DNA of 20,304 nucleotides from Kangiellaceae bacterium (GCA_030148365.1 JASBTO010000108.1:1-20304), one strand, 5' to 3'; positions 1-8,093 are shown, counted from the stretch's first letter. Numbers and translations: made by a program. The notes: a model not told the origin generated them from the sequence alone.

Positions 1-1353
1 AGTGCCCAGCCTTTCAACACGGTTCAGGACTATGACAACTGGCTGAGCCGGATCGAGGATTTCAACACGATTACCGATCAAATTATTATCAACATGCGCG
101 AAGGTATGGAAAAAGGCATCGTCCAGCCGAAGGTGTTGATGGAGCGGGTGTTGCCCCAGTTGCAGGCGCACATGGTTTCCGACGTCGAGGAAAGCATCTT
201 TTTCAAACCGGTTACCAACATGCCGGAAGATTTTTCTGAACAGGACAAGGCTCGCCTGACGAAAGCCTACAAAGCCGCCATCAATGACACGATTGTTCCC
301 GGCTATACCCGGTTGCATGATTTCATTGCCAACGACTACATGGCGGCCGCCCGGGATACTGTCGGCCTCGGCGCCCTGCCGAACGGCGATGACTGGTATG
401 AATTCCTGGTCAAATCCACCACCAGTACCAATCTTACGCCGGATCAGATCCACAATATTGGCTTGCGGGAAGTATCGCGCATCCACGGCGACATGCGCCG
501 GGTGATGCTGCAGGTCCAGTATGAAGGCAGCCTCAAGGAGTTCTTCGAGTACACCAAAACCGATCCGCAGTTCATCTACGGTAGCCAGGAAGAGTTGCTG
601 GCTGCCTACGAAAACCTGAGGGAAACCGTCGATGAATTGACGCCGAAACTGTTCAAGGTGTTCCCGAAGGCAGCTTTCGAAATTCGACCCGTCGAACCGT
701 TCCGGGAGAAATCCGCCTCCGGCGCCTCTTATCAGCGGGCGCCTGCCGACGGTTCACGCCCCGGCATTTTCTACGTCAACACCTATGATCTGAGCGCCCG
801 TCCAAGCTGGGCGGTGGAGTCCCTGTATCTGCACGAAGCCGCACCCGGCCACCACTTCCAGATTTCCATCCAGCAGGAACTGGACGGCCTGCCGAAATTC
901 CGGCTCTATGGCGGCAACACCGCCTACGTGGAAGGCTGGGGGCTTTATGCCGAATCATTGGGCAAGGAACTGGGCGTCTACACCGACCCCTATCAGTACT
1001 TCGGCGCCCTGACCGCAGAACTCTGGCGCGCCATTCGCCTGGTAGTCGATACCGGTATCCATGCCAAGGGCTGGACCCGACAGCAAGTGCTCGACTACAT
1101 GTACGCCAATGCGCCCGTCGCGGAAGCCCGTGCAGTTTCCGAGGCCGAGCGGTTCATGGCAATCCCGAGCCAGGCGCTGGCCTACAAGATAGGCCAACTG
1201 AAAATCCGGGAGCTGCGCGATTATGCCGAACATCGTCTCGGCTCGGCGTTCGATGTCCGGGAATTCCACTGGCAGATCCTCAAGGATGGCGCTCTGCCTC
1301 TCGATATCCTGGAAGACAAGATCGAGGCCTGGGTGGAATCACAGCGCACCTGA
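1..1353 (+). CDS. DUF885 family protein (zinc-peptidase-like), 5' truncated by window edge
   Basis: The frame is open from base 1 to the TGA at 1351-1353, giving 450 visible residues. The first in-frame ATG (94) is internal, because the residues before it (PFNTVQDYDNWLSRIEDF) already look like the DUF885 family. Members are usually about 600 residues, so roughly the N-terminal quarter lies outside the window. The key motif is HEAAPGHH at bases 832-855 (visible residues 278-285), the HExxPGHH metal-binding signature of this family, followed by a conserved YVEGWGLYAE segment whose glutamate is a likely further ligand. Members are predicted metal-dependent peptidases or hydrolases, often exported, but their substrates are poorly known. 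Export cannot be judged here because the N-terminus is missing. A strong terminator follows directly. This is the only plus-strand gene in the window and it converges on the next one. Confidence 0.9.
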   Translation, partial: SAQPFNTVQDYDNWLSRIEDFNTITDQIIINMREGMEKGIVQPKVLMERVLPQLQAHMVSDVEESIFFKPVTNMPEDFSEQDKARLTKAYKAAINDTIVPGYTRLHDFIANDYMAAARDTVGLGALPNGDDWYEFLVKSTTSTNLTPDQIHNIGLREVSRIHGDMRRVMLQVQYEGSLKEFFEYTKTDPQFIYGSQEELLAAYENLRETVDELTPKLFKVFPKAAFEIRPVEPFREKSASGASYQRAPADGSRPGIFYVNTYDLSARPSWAVESLYLHEAAPGHHFQISIQQELDGLPKFRLYGGNTAYVEGWGLYAESLGKELGVYTDPYQYFGALTAELWRAIRLVVDTGIHAKGWTRQQVLDYMYANAPVAEARAVSEAERFMAIPSQALAYKIGQLKIRELRDYAEHRLGSAFDVREFHWQILKDGALPLDILEDKIEAWVESQRT

Positions 1354-1374
1354 GGCCAGATACCGGCACTGAAC

Positions 1375-1402
1375 AACGGCGGCCACTGGCCGCCGTTTTT
1401 TT
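1375..1402 (+). terminator. Rho-independent terminator of the DUF885 gene
   Basis: A perfect 10-bp stem (AACGGCGGCC at 1375-1384 pairing with GGCCGCCGTT at 1388-1397) closes a 3-nt loop and runs into seven T residues (1396-1402). It lies 21 bp after the DUF885 stop and just before the convergent stop at 1408. The minus-strand reading has no T tract after the stem, so it serves mainly the plus strand. Confidence 0.9.
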
Positions 1403-1407
1403 ACTGT

Positions 1408-2181
1408 TCAGTCCTCGGTTTTCAGGGTCAGGAGTTCATAGGGGGCCATTGCCTTGACGCCCGTCACCAGACGCGCTTCCAGCGCATCCAGGGACTTTGC
1501 TTCGTCGCACAAATACTCTGCCTGTTCCCCCAGTTGCTCGGCGCGGGACTCGAAGGCATCACCCAGGCTCTCGTCCAACGACTCCAGCCGGGCTTCCAGC
1601 TCACTCAACCGGCCCTTGTCACCGCGAATCGCCGCGCTAACCATTTCTCCGGTAATGCTGGCCGTCGCGCTGGCAATCACACGAGCCACCAGGCTTTCCA
1701 GTTCGTGGCCCATCTGGCCATCTTCGAGTTCCCGTTCAAGACGTGGCCAATCCAGGTCGTCTTCCCGCAAATGCTGGCGGATCTCCTGGCTAATTTGTCG
1801 TAGCTTGCTCATGGTCTCTTCGTTGACGCGGTTGTCCGGCCCAAGCAGGGCGACCAGCGTCTCTTCGGCGGCCTCCAGGCCGAGGGTGGTCGCTTCCCGT
1901 GCCGTACGTGCCGCGATGGGCGCCAATTTACGGATCCGGGCGGCGTATTCTGACACCAGCGCCTGTTGATCGTCGTCGAGCGTCTGACGCCGATCACCGA
2001 TATAGAGCTGCTCGCCGCCGTCGATTTTCACGACTTCACGATTATCGTCAAACAGACGGATATCGTTACGGTCCATTTTCAACGCATAGTTGATCGTCAC
2101 GTCGCAATTGACCTCTTTGGCCTGCACACCCGCGACTGACAAGCTTGCGCAAATCGCCGCGGCTATTCCGAGTTTCTTCAT
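1408..2181 (-). CDS. DUF2884 (YggN-like) periplasmic protein
   Basis: The protein is 257 residues from the chosen start. It begins with a signal peptide, MKKLGIAAAICASLSVAGVQA, with likely cleavage after A21. The rest resembles the DUF2884/YggN family: a short beta-rich N-terminal part with a YIGDRRQTL-like segment, then a long charged helical region (about residues 60-225). The family function is unknown. The mature protein has exactly two cysteines, C26 and C225, placed near both ends as in E. coli YggN, so a disulfide is plausible. Start choice: AGGAG (2188-2192 on the minus strand) touches the upstream ATG at 2187 but lies 6 nt from the ATG at 2181, so 2181 is preferred; the alternative adds only two residues. 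It converges on the DUF885 gene and appears monocistronic. I saw no clear promoter upstream. Confidence 0.85.
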   Translation of the reverse strand: MKKLGIAAAICASLSVAGVQAKEVNCDVTINYALKMDRNDIRLFDDNREVVKIDGGEQLYIGDRRQTLDDDQQALVSEYAARIRKLAPIAARTAREATTLGLEAAEETLVALLGPDNRVNEETMSKLRQISQEIRQHLREDDLDWPRLERELEDGQMGHELESLVARVIASATASITGEMVSAAIRGDKGRLSELEARLESLDESLGDAFESRAEQLGEQAEYLCDEAKSLDALEARLVTGVKAMAPYELLTLKTED

Positions 2182-2263
2182 GGCCATCTCCTGAGATTGA
2201 AGTATTAAAAATTACTGATTAGCATTCGCTTGCTTTCGCTTCACTTAACGCTGCAAATTTGGT

Positions 2264-2279
2264 GCCACAGGCCTGTGGC
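2264..2279. repeat. 16-bp perfect palindrome between two minus-strand genes
   Basis: GCCACAGGCCTGTGGC is a perfect palindrome in the 247-bp gap between the serine hydrolase stop and the DUF2884 start. It could be a weak 3' hairpin for the hydrolase mRNA or an operator upstream of the DUF2884 gene. No T tract follows it on the minus strand (ACCAAATTTGC), so it is not a typical intrinsic terminator. The rest of the gap shows nothing recognisable. Confidence 0.35.
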
Positions 2280-2428
2280 CCGGGAACTGACGACTGGTGT
2301 CGCGCTCAGGCCGCCTCAAGTGGCGAGACTGGCAACTTAATGAGGCATCTGACCCGGTTCCGCCGGACAGACGCGGCCACGCGATGGGGAACGAGATCGG
2401 TAACGCTGCAGGTCCGCGGAAAAAATCC

Positions 2429-3502
2429 TTACGGGTTTTCCCGCAGTATGCCAAGGATCTCGCTGTGGACCCGGCCCGCCACTGCCTCGCTGCTACCGCC
2501 GGTTGTATTGACATACTGGATCAGCACCGTATCGATGTCCGCATAATAGTTGGCACGACTCTGATAGCCAGGCAACCATCCTGAATGGCCGAAGCCGCTG
2601 AACAGGGACTGATAATGAGACCGGGCTGCCGGGGTCAGGAGGCTTCCTTCAGCAAGAGCGCGGATAAAAACCGCCACATCCCGGGTCGTCGAAATCATGG
2701 AGCCGCCGGGGATGACGTAGTCACGGCCGGCGGTCGGAACATTGTCCCAGTAGCCCTTGGCCAGGATGTCGGGATTGACCTCGGATAACAGAGCGTAGGT
2801 ATCGGTCATTTCCAGTGGCGTGAGTATGTGGTTCTGAATATATTGGCGATGGCTGTAGCCGAGCGCGGCGTCCATGATTTTGCCGAGCAACAGATAATTG
2901 GTATTGGAATATTCGTACTGCAGTCCCGGCGCAAAATCTGCCGGCAGATCCAGTGCATAGGCCAATGTCTCGTCGATATCTGTATGAGCATTGTTCCAGC
3001 TGAAACCGGCCTGGGAGTCAAAGTCCGGCACGCCGCTTCGATGCAGGAGTAGCAACCTCACGGTAATCGCATCGGCATTCTCTATTCTCGGCGCAAGATC
3101 CGGCAGCCAGTCAGTCAGGCTGTCGTTCAGCGTCAAGGTCCCGTCCGCAGTCATTTGCGTTGCCGCGGCCGCGATAAACATCTTGCTGATACTGGCAATC
3201 TTGAACAGGGCATCGGGATTGGCGGCTTGCTGAATACTCCGATCCTGGACTCCGTCCGCCAGCTGGCGCGGCGCTGCCATGCCCGGATCAATGTAGACAA
3301 ATATCCCGTCCAGTCCGTCGCGAACCCCGTCGGCCATCGCTTCCTCGACCGTTGCGGCCTTGGTGTCTACCGGCGGTGCCGGATCGCTGCCACCGCCACC
3401 GCCGCCACCACAGGCGGCCACCAACAGGAGCGCGCCCGAGGCCAGTGCCAGATTCAGGGCGGTCCCTGTTATCCTGCCAAGCATCATGAGGATCAGGTTC
3501 AT
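2429..3502 (-). CDS. Beta-lactamase-fold (class C type) serine hydrolase, lipoprotein
   Basis: This is a 357-residue protein of the class C beta-lactamase / DD-peptidase-like serine hydrolase family. The three active-site motifs are visible: SxxK as S104-I-S-K107, YxN as Y198-S-N200, and an HSG triad (GHSGWLPG, near residue 310) in place of KTG. HxG at that place is usual for esterase or peptidase-like members, so a hydrolase or esterase role is likelier than true beta-lactam resistance. The N-terminus has a hydrophobic segment ending LLLVAAC, a lipobox with C31 as the lipidated residue, then seven glycines and a short Pro/Ala linker. Gly rather than Asp at +2 suggests transport to the outer membrane. 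The start is supported by AAGGAG 12 nt upstream, a slightly long spacing. It lies 161 bp beyond the dsbA terminator, so it is probably a separate transcript. Confidence 0.85.
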   Translation of the reverse strand: MNLILMMLGRITGTALNLALASGALLLVAACGGGGGGGSDPAPPVDTKAATVEEAMADGVRDGLDGIFVYIDPGMAAPRQLADGVQDRSIQQAANPDALFKIASISKMFIAAAATQMTADGTLTLNDSLTDWLPDLAPRIENADAITVRLLLLHRSGVPDFDSQAGFSWNNAHTDIDETLAYALDLPADFAPGLQYEYSNTNYLLLGKIMDAALGYSHRQYIQNHILTPLEMTDTYALLSEVNPDILAKGYWDNVPTAGRDYVIPGGSMISTTRDVAVFIRALAEGSLLTPAARSHYQSLFSGFGHSGWLPGYQSRANYYADIDTVLIQYVNTTGGSSEAVAGRVHSEILGILRENP

Positions 3503-3663
3503 CTGCGGGAATTACTCCTTGCCACAGAGGCCGGGTGGGTCGTTGAAGCTTCCGGCCCGCGGCTTGTTGCACATCAATTCCTGTCGAGTCTACTCCAAAC
3601 CGGAAGCCCATTGGGCGTGAATTTTGCGCAGTTTCACGGGCTGCTATAAATACAGCCGGGCAG

Positions 3664-3692
3664 AAAAAAAAAGCGCCGAAATAGCGCTTTTT
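3664..3692 (-). terminator. Rho-independent terminator after dsbA
   Basis: Read on the minus strand, an 8-bp stem (AAAAGCGC pairing with GCGCTTTT across a 7-nt loop) runs into a tract of nine T residues (A tract 3664-3672 on the plus strand). It lies about 20 bp after the dsbA stop at 3714 and closes the probable glmU-glmS-dsbA unit. Confidence 0.88.
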
Positions 3693-3713
3693 CTCAAAAT
3701 CCGGGAGCTGGTC

Positions 3714-4322
3714 CTAATCCTGCAGAGGCACCTCGGAGAGGATTTTTTCCAGCATCGGATAGGATTTTGCCAGGTGACCGCCGGTCATGTACTTCTGGTT
3801 CACCACGAAAGTCGGCCAGGAGGTGATTTTGAACTTGCGGGCCATCTGCTCGGCCAGCCGCACTTTTCCATCCACGGCGAAGGAGTTGTAGGCGCCATCG
3901 AACTCGTCACCGGATACGCCGCCCTGTTCAAAAATCGCACGGATTTGGTCCTTGTTGCGGATCACCTGCTTTTTGCCGTGAATGGCGTCAAAAATCAGCG
4001 GATGCACCTGGTCGATAACGCCGAGCAATTCCGCGGTGTAATAAGCGCGCATGAACACCGGGCTGTCCGGCACCGGCACCCGGGCGAACTCGATATCTTC
4101 CGGCTTGCGCTCGAGCCAGCCATGGAGAAAGTTTTCCATGGTGTAGCAATGGGGGCAGCGATAGGAGAAAAACTCCAGGACCTGCGGTTTGCCAATACCC
4201 TTGGCTCCGTCGATAGCCTGATAGTGCTCGCCCTTGACCGGCTCCTCGGCAGCATTGACCGCTTGCCATCCGGCAAAGGCCATCACGGGCAGCAGCAACA
4301 GGTATTTGAATGTCTTTCGCAT
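3714..4322 (-). CDS. dsbA: Thiol:disulfide interchange protein DsbA
   Basis: DsbA is the periplasmic thiol oxidase that donates disulfides to exported proteins and is reoxidised by the membrane protein DsbB. The 202-residue product has a signal peptide (MRKTFKYLLLLPVMAFAGWQAVNA, cleavage near A24/A25), then the thioredoxin-fold strand VLEFFSYRCPHC with the redox site C56-P-H-C59, the DsbA-specific helical insert, and the cis-proline loop TSWPTFVVN with P170. CPHC is the classical DsbA active site. The residue before the cis-proline is W169, where E. coli DsbA has valine, which is unusual to my knowledge. AGGAG lies 8 nt before the ATG. The gene starts 23 bp after the glmS stop with no terminator between, so cotranscription with glmUS is likely. 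No dsbB is seen here. Confidence 0.95.
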   Translation of the reverse strand: MRKTFKYLLLLPVMAFAGWQAVNAAEEPVKGEHYQAIDGAKGIGKPQVLEFFSYRCPHCYTMENFLHGWLERKPEDIEFARVPVPDSPVFMRAYYTAELLGVIDQVHPLIFDAIHGKKQVIRNKDQIRAIFEQGGVSGDEFDGAYNSFAVDGKVRLAEQMARKFKITSWPTFVVNQKYMTGGHLAKSYPMLEKILSEVPLQD

Positions 4323-4345
4323 GAACTTGGCTCCTGAAAAATCGA

Positions 4346-6178
4346 TTATTCTACGGTTACGGACTTGGCCAGATTACGCGGTTGGTCCACATCTGTCCCC
4401 TTGATTACTGCAACATAATACGACAATAACTGTAAGGGGATCGTGTAGACCAGCGGCGCGACCAGGCCGTTGGGGCTGTGAACGGGTATGACCTTTATAC
4501 CGGGCTCTTCCTGAATATTAGCTGACTGATCCGCGAATACGTATAGCAGTCCGCCCCGCGCCCGTACCACTTCCATATTGGATTTCAGTTTTTCCAGCAG
4601 GTCATCATTTGGGGCGACCACCACCACGGGCATCTCGTTATCGATCAGCGCCAGGGGGCCGTGCTTGAGTTCGCCGGCGGCATAACCCTCGGCGTGTATG
4701 TAGGAGATTTCCTTGAGTTTCAAGGCGCCTTCCAGGGCAATCGGATACTGCACGCCGCGGCCCAGGAACAGACTGTGATGCTTGTCGGCAAAATCTTCCG
4801 CCAAATCCCTGATGGTGTCCGACAACTGGAGGGCTTCATTGAGATCGCCGGGCAATTCCTGCAGTGCCTCGACAATCTCCGCCTGCTCGCGCGTGCCCAG
4901 AATGCCCGCGGATTTCCCCACCGCCGCCACCAGCAACAACAGTGCGGTCAGCTGCGCGGTAAAGGCTTTCGTGGAGGCCACGCCGATCTCGGCACCGGCA
5001 CGGGTCATGAATGCCAGATCCGATTCCCGGACCATGGAGGAGCCGGGCACATTACAGATGGTCAGGGAGGCGCTGAAACCGAGCTGCTTCGCCAACCGCA
5101 GCGCCGCCAGGGTGTCCGCGGTCTCGCCGGACTGGGAGATGGTGACAAACAGGGAGTTTTCCAGAACCACCGGTTTGCGGTAACGGAATTCTGAAGCAAT
5201 ATCCACCTGACAAGGCAGGCCCAACATCTGCTCGAACCAGTACTTGGCCACCAGACCCGCATGAAAGCTGGTACCGCAGGCGATGATCTGTACGGCCTTG
5301 ACCTTCTCCAGCAGTTCTTCGGCGCCCGCGCCGATAGACTCTACCAGCACCGACTTGCCGTGGATTCGGCCTTCCAGAGTCTCACTCACCGCCCGTGGCT
5401 GCTCAAAAATCTCTTTCAGCATGAAGTGGCGATAGGGCCCCTTGTCACCGGCATCGTGGCTGATTTCGGTGACCTTGAAATCCCGTTGCAGCTCCTTGCC
5501 ATCCGGATCCAGTATGGTGACGCCGTCGCGCGTAACCTCGGCGACTTCGCCTTCTTCGAGAAACAGGAATTCCCGGGTCACCGGCAACAGCGCCAGCTGA
5601 TCCGAGGCAACGAAATACTCGCCGATGCCTTTGCCGACCACTAAAGGGCTGCCGGATCGGGCCACGACCAGCCGGGAAGGATCCCGACGATCCATGGCAA
5701 CCGCACCATAGGCGCCGCGCAATTGACTGGCGGCGCTTCGGATCGCTGCCAGCAAGGAGCCGCACTTCTCGAACTCCTGATGGAGCAAGTGAGCGATCAC
5801 TTCGGTGTCGGTATCCGACTCGAAGCGATAACCGGCTGCTTTTAACCGGGTCCGTAGCTCGTCGTGGTTCTCGATAATGCCGTTGTGAACCACGGCAATG
5901 TCAGCGCTCGACATGTGAGGATGGGCATTGCGCTCGGAGGGCTCGCCGTGGGTGGCCCAGCGGGTATGGGCGATACCGGTCGTGCCGGTGACCGGGGTCA
6001 ATTCCTGGGCATCGGCCAACTCCTGAACCTTGCCCAGCCGCCGCAGGCGTTTGATCTCGCCATCCTCAATCACCGCAAGACCCGCGGAATCATAGCCCCG
6101 GTATTCGAGGCGCCGCAGGCCCTCCAGCAGAATTTCCGAGACGTCCCGTTGCGCTACTGCGCCGACAATGCCACACAT
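4346..6178 (-). CDS. glmS: Glutamine--fructose-6-phosphate aminotransferase (isomerizing), GlmS
   Basis: GlmS converts fructose-6-phosphate and glutamine to glucosamine-6-phosphate, the first committed step toward UDP-GlcNAc for peptidoglycan and LPS. The product has 610 residues, matching the family. The N-terminal class II glutaminase domain starts MCGIVGAV, where the cysteine becomes the N-terminal nucleophile after Met removal, followed by TRWATHGEPS and HNGIIENH. Two SIS sugar-isomerase domains follow (about residues 290-420 and 460-590), with CGTSFHAG, SQSGETADT and AEGYAAGELKHGPLALID. The C-terminus DQPRNLAKSVTVE is the conserved tail carrying the catalytic lysine. The start at 6178 is fixed by the need for Cys at position 2; an upstream in-frame ATG at 6280 would add 34 residues and block the nucleophile. 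A purine-rich AGGGGGA precedes the start. It lies 16 bp after glmU. Confidence 0.97.
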   Translation of the reverse strand: MCGIVGAVAQRDVSEILLEGLRRLEYRGYDSAGLAVIEDGEIKRLRRLGKVQELADAQELTPVTGTTGIAHTRWATHGEPSERNAHPHMSSADIAVVHNGIIENHDELRTRLKAAGYRFESDTDTEVIAHLLHQEFEKCGSLLAAIRSAASQLRGAYGAVAMDRRDPSRLVVARSGSPLVVGKGIGEYFVASDQLALLPVTREFLFLEEGEVAEVTRDGVTILDPDGKELQRDFKVTEISHDAGDKGPYRHFMLKEIFEQPRAVSETLEGRIHGKSVLVESIGAGAEELLEKVKAVQIIACGTSFHAGLVAKYWFEQMLGLPCQVDIASEFRYRKPVVLENSLFVTISQSGETADTLAALRLAKQLGFSASLTICNVPGSSMVRESDLAFMTRAGAEIGVASTKAFTAQLTALLLLVAAVGKSAGILGTREQAEIVEALQELPGDLNEALQLSDTIRDLAEDFADKHHSLFLGRGVQYPIALEGALKLKEISYIHAEGYAAGELKHGPLALIDNEMPVVVVAPNDDLLEKLKSNMEVVRARGGLLYVFADQSANIQEEPGIKVIPVHSPNGLVAPLVYTIPLQLLSYYVAVIKGTDVDQPRNLAKSVTVE

Positions 6179-6194
6179 GCAGGCGATCCCCCTG

Positions 6195-7559
6195 TCAGGA
6201 TTTTTGTTTTTTCGGCCGTTGCCAGCCGTCGATTTGTTTCTGTTTGACGCGACTGATGCACAGTTGTTCCTCTTTGACATCCGCCGTCACCGTGGTTCCC
6301 GCGCCTATGGTCGCGCCCTTGCCGATGCGGACCGGCGCCACCAACTGGGAGTCCGAACCGATGAACACTTCGTCGCCAATGACCGTCTTGTGCTTGTTGG
6401 CGCCGTCATAATTGCAGGTAATGGTGCCGGCGCCGATATTGACCCGCTCGCCGATTTCCGCATCACCCAGATAGGCCAGGTGGCTGGCCTTGGAACCGCG
6501 CCCCATGTCGATCTTCTTGGTTTCGACAAAATTGCCGATGAAGGCGTTTTCCCGCAGATGGGTACCGGGACGCAGGCGGGCAAAGGGCCCGACCTCGCAG
6601 CCGGCTTCCAGGCGCGCGCCTTCAATGACGGAATTTGCCTTGATCCTGCAGTTATCGCCGATATAGCAGTCTCTTAGTAGCACGTTCTGCTCAAGATGCA
6701 CATTCTCACCCAGAGTCACGGAGCCTTCGATAACCACGTTGATATCGAAAAAACCATCCCTGCCACAGGCCAGCTCACCGCGCAGGTCAAAGCGGGCGGG
6801 ATCCGCCAGGGTGACGCCTCCATCCTGCAACCACTCGGCGCGGCATTGCTGATAAAGTCGCTCCAGCGTTGCCAGTTGTCGGCGGCTATTGATACCTTCC
6901 ACTTCAAAAGCTTGCCCGGGCTGAACGGTATGCACGCCGCCGGCTTCAGCGGCCATGGCAATGATATCCGTCAGATAGAATTCGCCCTGGGCGTTATCAT
7001 CGTCGATTTTGCCGAGCCACCGACCCAAATCCCCGGCATTGAGGGCCATGATGCCGGTATTGACCTCCTGGATCTCCAACTGGCCCGGGTTTGCGTCCTT
7101 GTGCTCGACAATGGCTGTCACTTTGCCGTCAGCATTGCGGACAATGCGGCCATAACCGGTAGGATCAAGCAGGTTTACCGTTAGCAGCGCGATCCCCTGC
7201 TCGGGTATGAATTCGACGAGACTGGCGAGGGTCCGTTCTGAGATCAACGGCACATCGCCGTACAGGATCAACACTCGATCCTCATTGTCGAGACTCGGAA
7301 GTGCCTGCTGCACCGCATGCCCGGTACCGAGTTGCTGCGACTGCTCTACCCAGTGCAAATCCTCGTCCGGAAAAGCCGCCTTTACCTGGGCGCCGCCGTG
7401 GCCATAGACAATCTGGATATTATCCGCGGCCAGCTGTCTGGCCCGGTCAACGACGTGGCCCAACAAGGACTTGCCGGCCAGCTTGTGTAACACTTTCGGT
7501 TGCGCAGAGCGCATCCGGGTGCCTTGCCCCGCCGCCAGAATAACTACGCTGAATCCCAT
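6195..7559 (-). CDS. glmU: Bifunctional N-acetylglucosamine-1-phosphate uridyltransferase / glucosamine-1-phosphate acetyltransferase, GlmU
   Basis: GlmU acetylates glucosamine-1-phosphate and then couples it to UTP, giving UDP-GlcNAc in the cytoplasm. The product has 454 residues, close to the 456 of E. coli. The N-terminal pyrophosphorylase domain shows LAAGQGTRM (nucleotide-binding loop), PKVLHKLAGK, QLGTGHAV and YGDVPLI. The C-terminal half is a left-handed parallel beta-helix of hexapeptide repeats, with RLRPGT, FIGNFVETKK, SHLAYLGDA and the acetyl-CoA-site segment NIGAGTITCNYDG. The start at 7559 (MGFSVVILAAG) fits the family; an upstream ATG at 7610 lies within the atp terminator hairpin and would add 17 unrelated residues. 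The upstream gap to atpC is 93 bp and has no strong promoter that I can see, so readthrough from the atp operon may contribute. Confidence 0.97.
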   Translation of the reverse strand: MGFSVVILAAGQGTRMRSAQPKVLHKLAGKSLLGHVVDRARQLAADNIQIVYGHGGAQVKAAFPDEDLHWVEQSQQLGTGHAVQQALPSLDNEDRVLILYGDVPLISERTLASLVEFIPEQGIALLTVNLLDPTGYGRIVRNADGKVTAIVEHKDANPGQLEIQEVNTGIMALNAGDLGRWLGKIDDDNAQGEFYLTDIIAMAAEAGGVHTVQPGQAFEVEGINSRRQLATLERLYQQCRAEWLQDGGVTLADPARFDLRGELACGRDGFFDINVVIEGSVTLGENVHLEQNVLLRDCYIGDNCRIKANSVIEGARLEAGCEVGPFARLRPGTHLRENAFIGNFVETKKIDMGRGSKASHLAYLGDAEIGERVNIGAGTITCNYDGANKHKTVIGDEVFIGSDSQLVAPVRIGKGATIGAGTTVTADVKEEQLCISRVKQKQIDGWQRPKKQKS

Positions 7560-7596
7560 AAAACTTCTACCTTCACAAGTTTTCCATAACCTAAAC

Positions 7597-7622
7597 AAAA
7601 AGGGTGGCAAACGCCACCCTTT
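7597..7622 (-). terminator. Rho-independent terminator of the atp operon
   Basis: On the minus strand, a 10-bp stem (plus-strand arms AAAGGGTGGC at 7599-7608 and GCCACCCTTT at 7613-7622) with a 4-nt loop runs into T residues (TTTTTTGTTT on the minus strand). It lies about 30 bp after the atpC stop and about 40 bp before the glmU start, so it should separate the two units at least partly. Confidence 0.85.
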
Positions 7623-7652
7623 CCGAATTCGCCCGGGTGACCCCGACGAGAA

Positions 7653-8078
7653 TTACTTGCCGGCTTTCTTGCGGATAGCCTGCAGGGTCCGCAGCTGAGC
7701 CACAGCCTCGGCCAGCTCCGCGGCCGCTTTCGAGTATTCGATCTCGGAAGTCTGATCTTCCATCGCGTCGCGAGCCTGCTTGGCAGCTTCCTGCGCGGCC
7801 GCTTCGTCGACGTCCTCGGCACGGGCAGCGGTATCCGCCAGAATGGTCACCACGTGGGGCTGCACTTCGAGCATGCCGCCCGAGACGTAAAAGACCTCCA
7901 CTTCGCCACCCGGCAGAGTGATTTTCACCGGGCCCGGTTTCAGGGAGGTGAGCAGGGGCGCGTGCCCCGGCTCGATACCCAGTTGCCCCATGTCACCGGT
8001 TGCGATCAACCGCTCCACGATGCCGGAGAAGATGGCTTGCTCTGCACTGACGATGTCGAGATGTACTGTCATTGCCAT
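7653..8078 (-). CDS. atpC: ATP synthase F1 subunit epsilon
   Basis: Epsilon is part of the central stalk and an intrinsic inhibitor of ATP hydrolysis. The product has 141 residues (E. coli 139). The N-terminal beta-sandwich contains VHLDIVSAEQAIFSG, LGIEPGHAPLLTSLKPG and FYVSGGMLEVQP, and the C-terminal part (about residues 88-140) is the alanine-rich two-helix region that can extend into the catalytic head. The first ATG of MAMTVHLDIVSAE is used because E. coli epsilon starts the same way (MAMTYHLDVVSAE). A GGGGGA stretch lies 4 nt upstream; the second ATG, two codons in, cannot be excluded. It is the last gene of the operon, 15 bp after atpD. Confidence 0.96.
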   Translation of the reverse strand: MAMTVHLDIVSAEQAIFSGIVERLIATGDMGQLGIEPGHAPLLTSLKPGPVKITLPGGEVEVFYVSGGMLEVQPHVVTILADTAARAEDVDEAAAQEAAKQARDAMEDQTSEIEYSKAAAELAEAVAQLRTLQAIRKKAGK

Positions 8079-8093
8079 GGTATCCCCCGGGGA

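Noticed and set aside
2429..3502. An antibiotic-resistance beta-lactamase
   Set aside because: The third motif is HSG rather than KTG, and the lipoprotein form with a poly-Gly tether fits generic serine hydrolases better; resistance cannot be claimed.
6179..6280. A 34-residue N-terminal extension of GlmS from an upstream ATG
   Set aside because: The glutaminase nucleophile must be the residue after the initiator Met (MCGIVG). The extension overlaps the end of glmU and has no family similarity.
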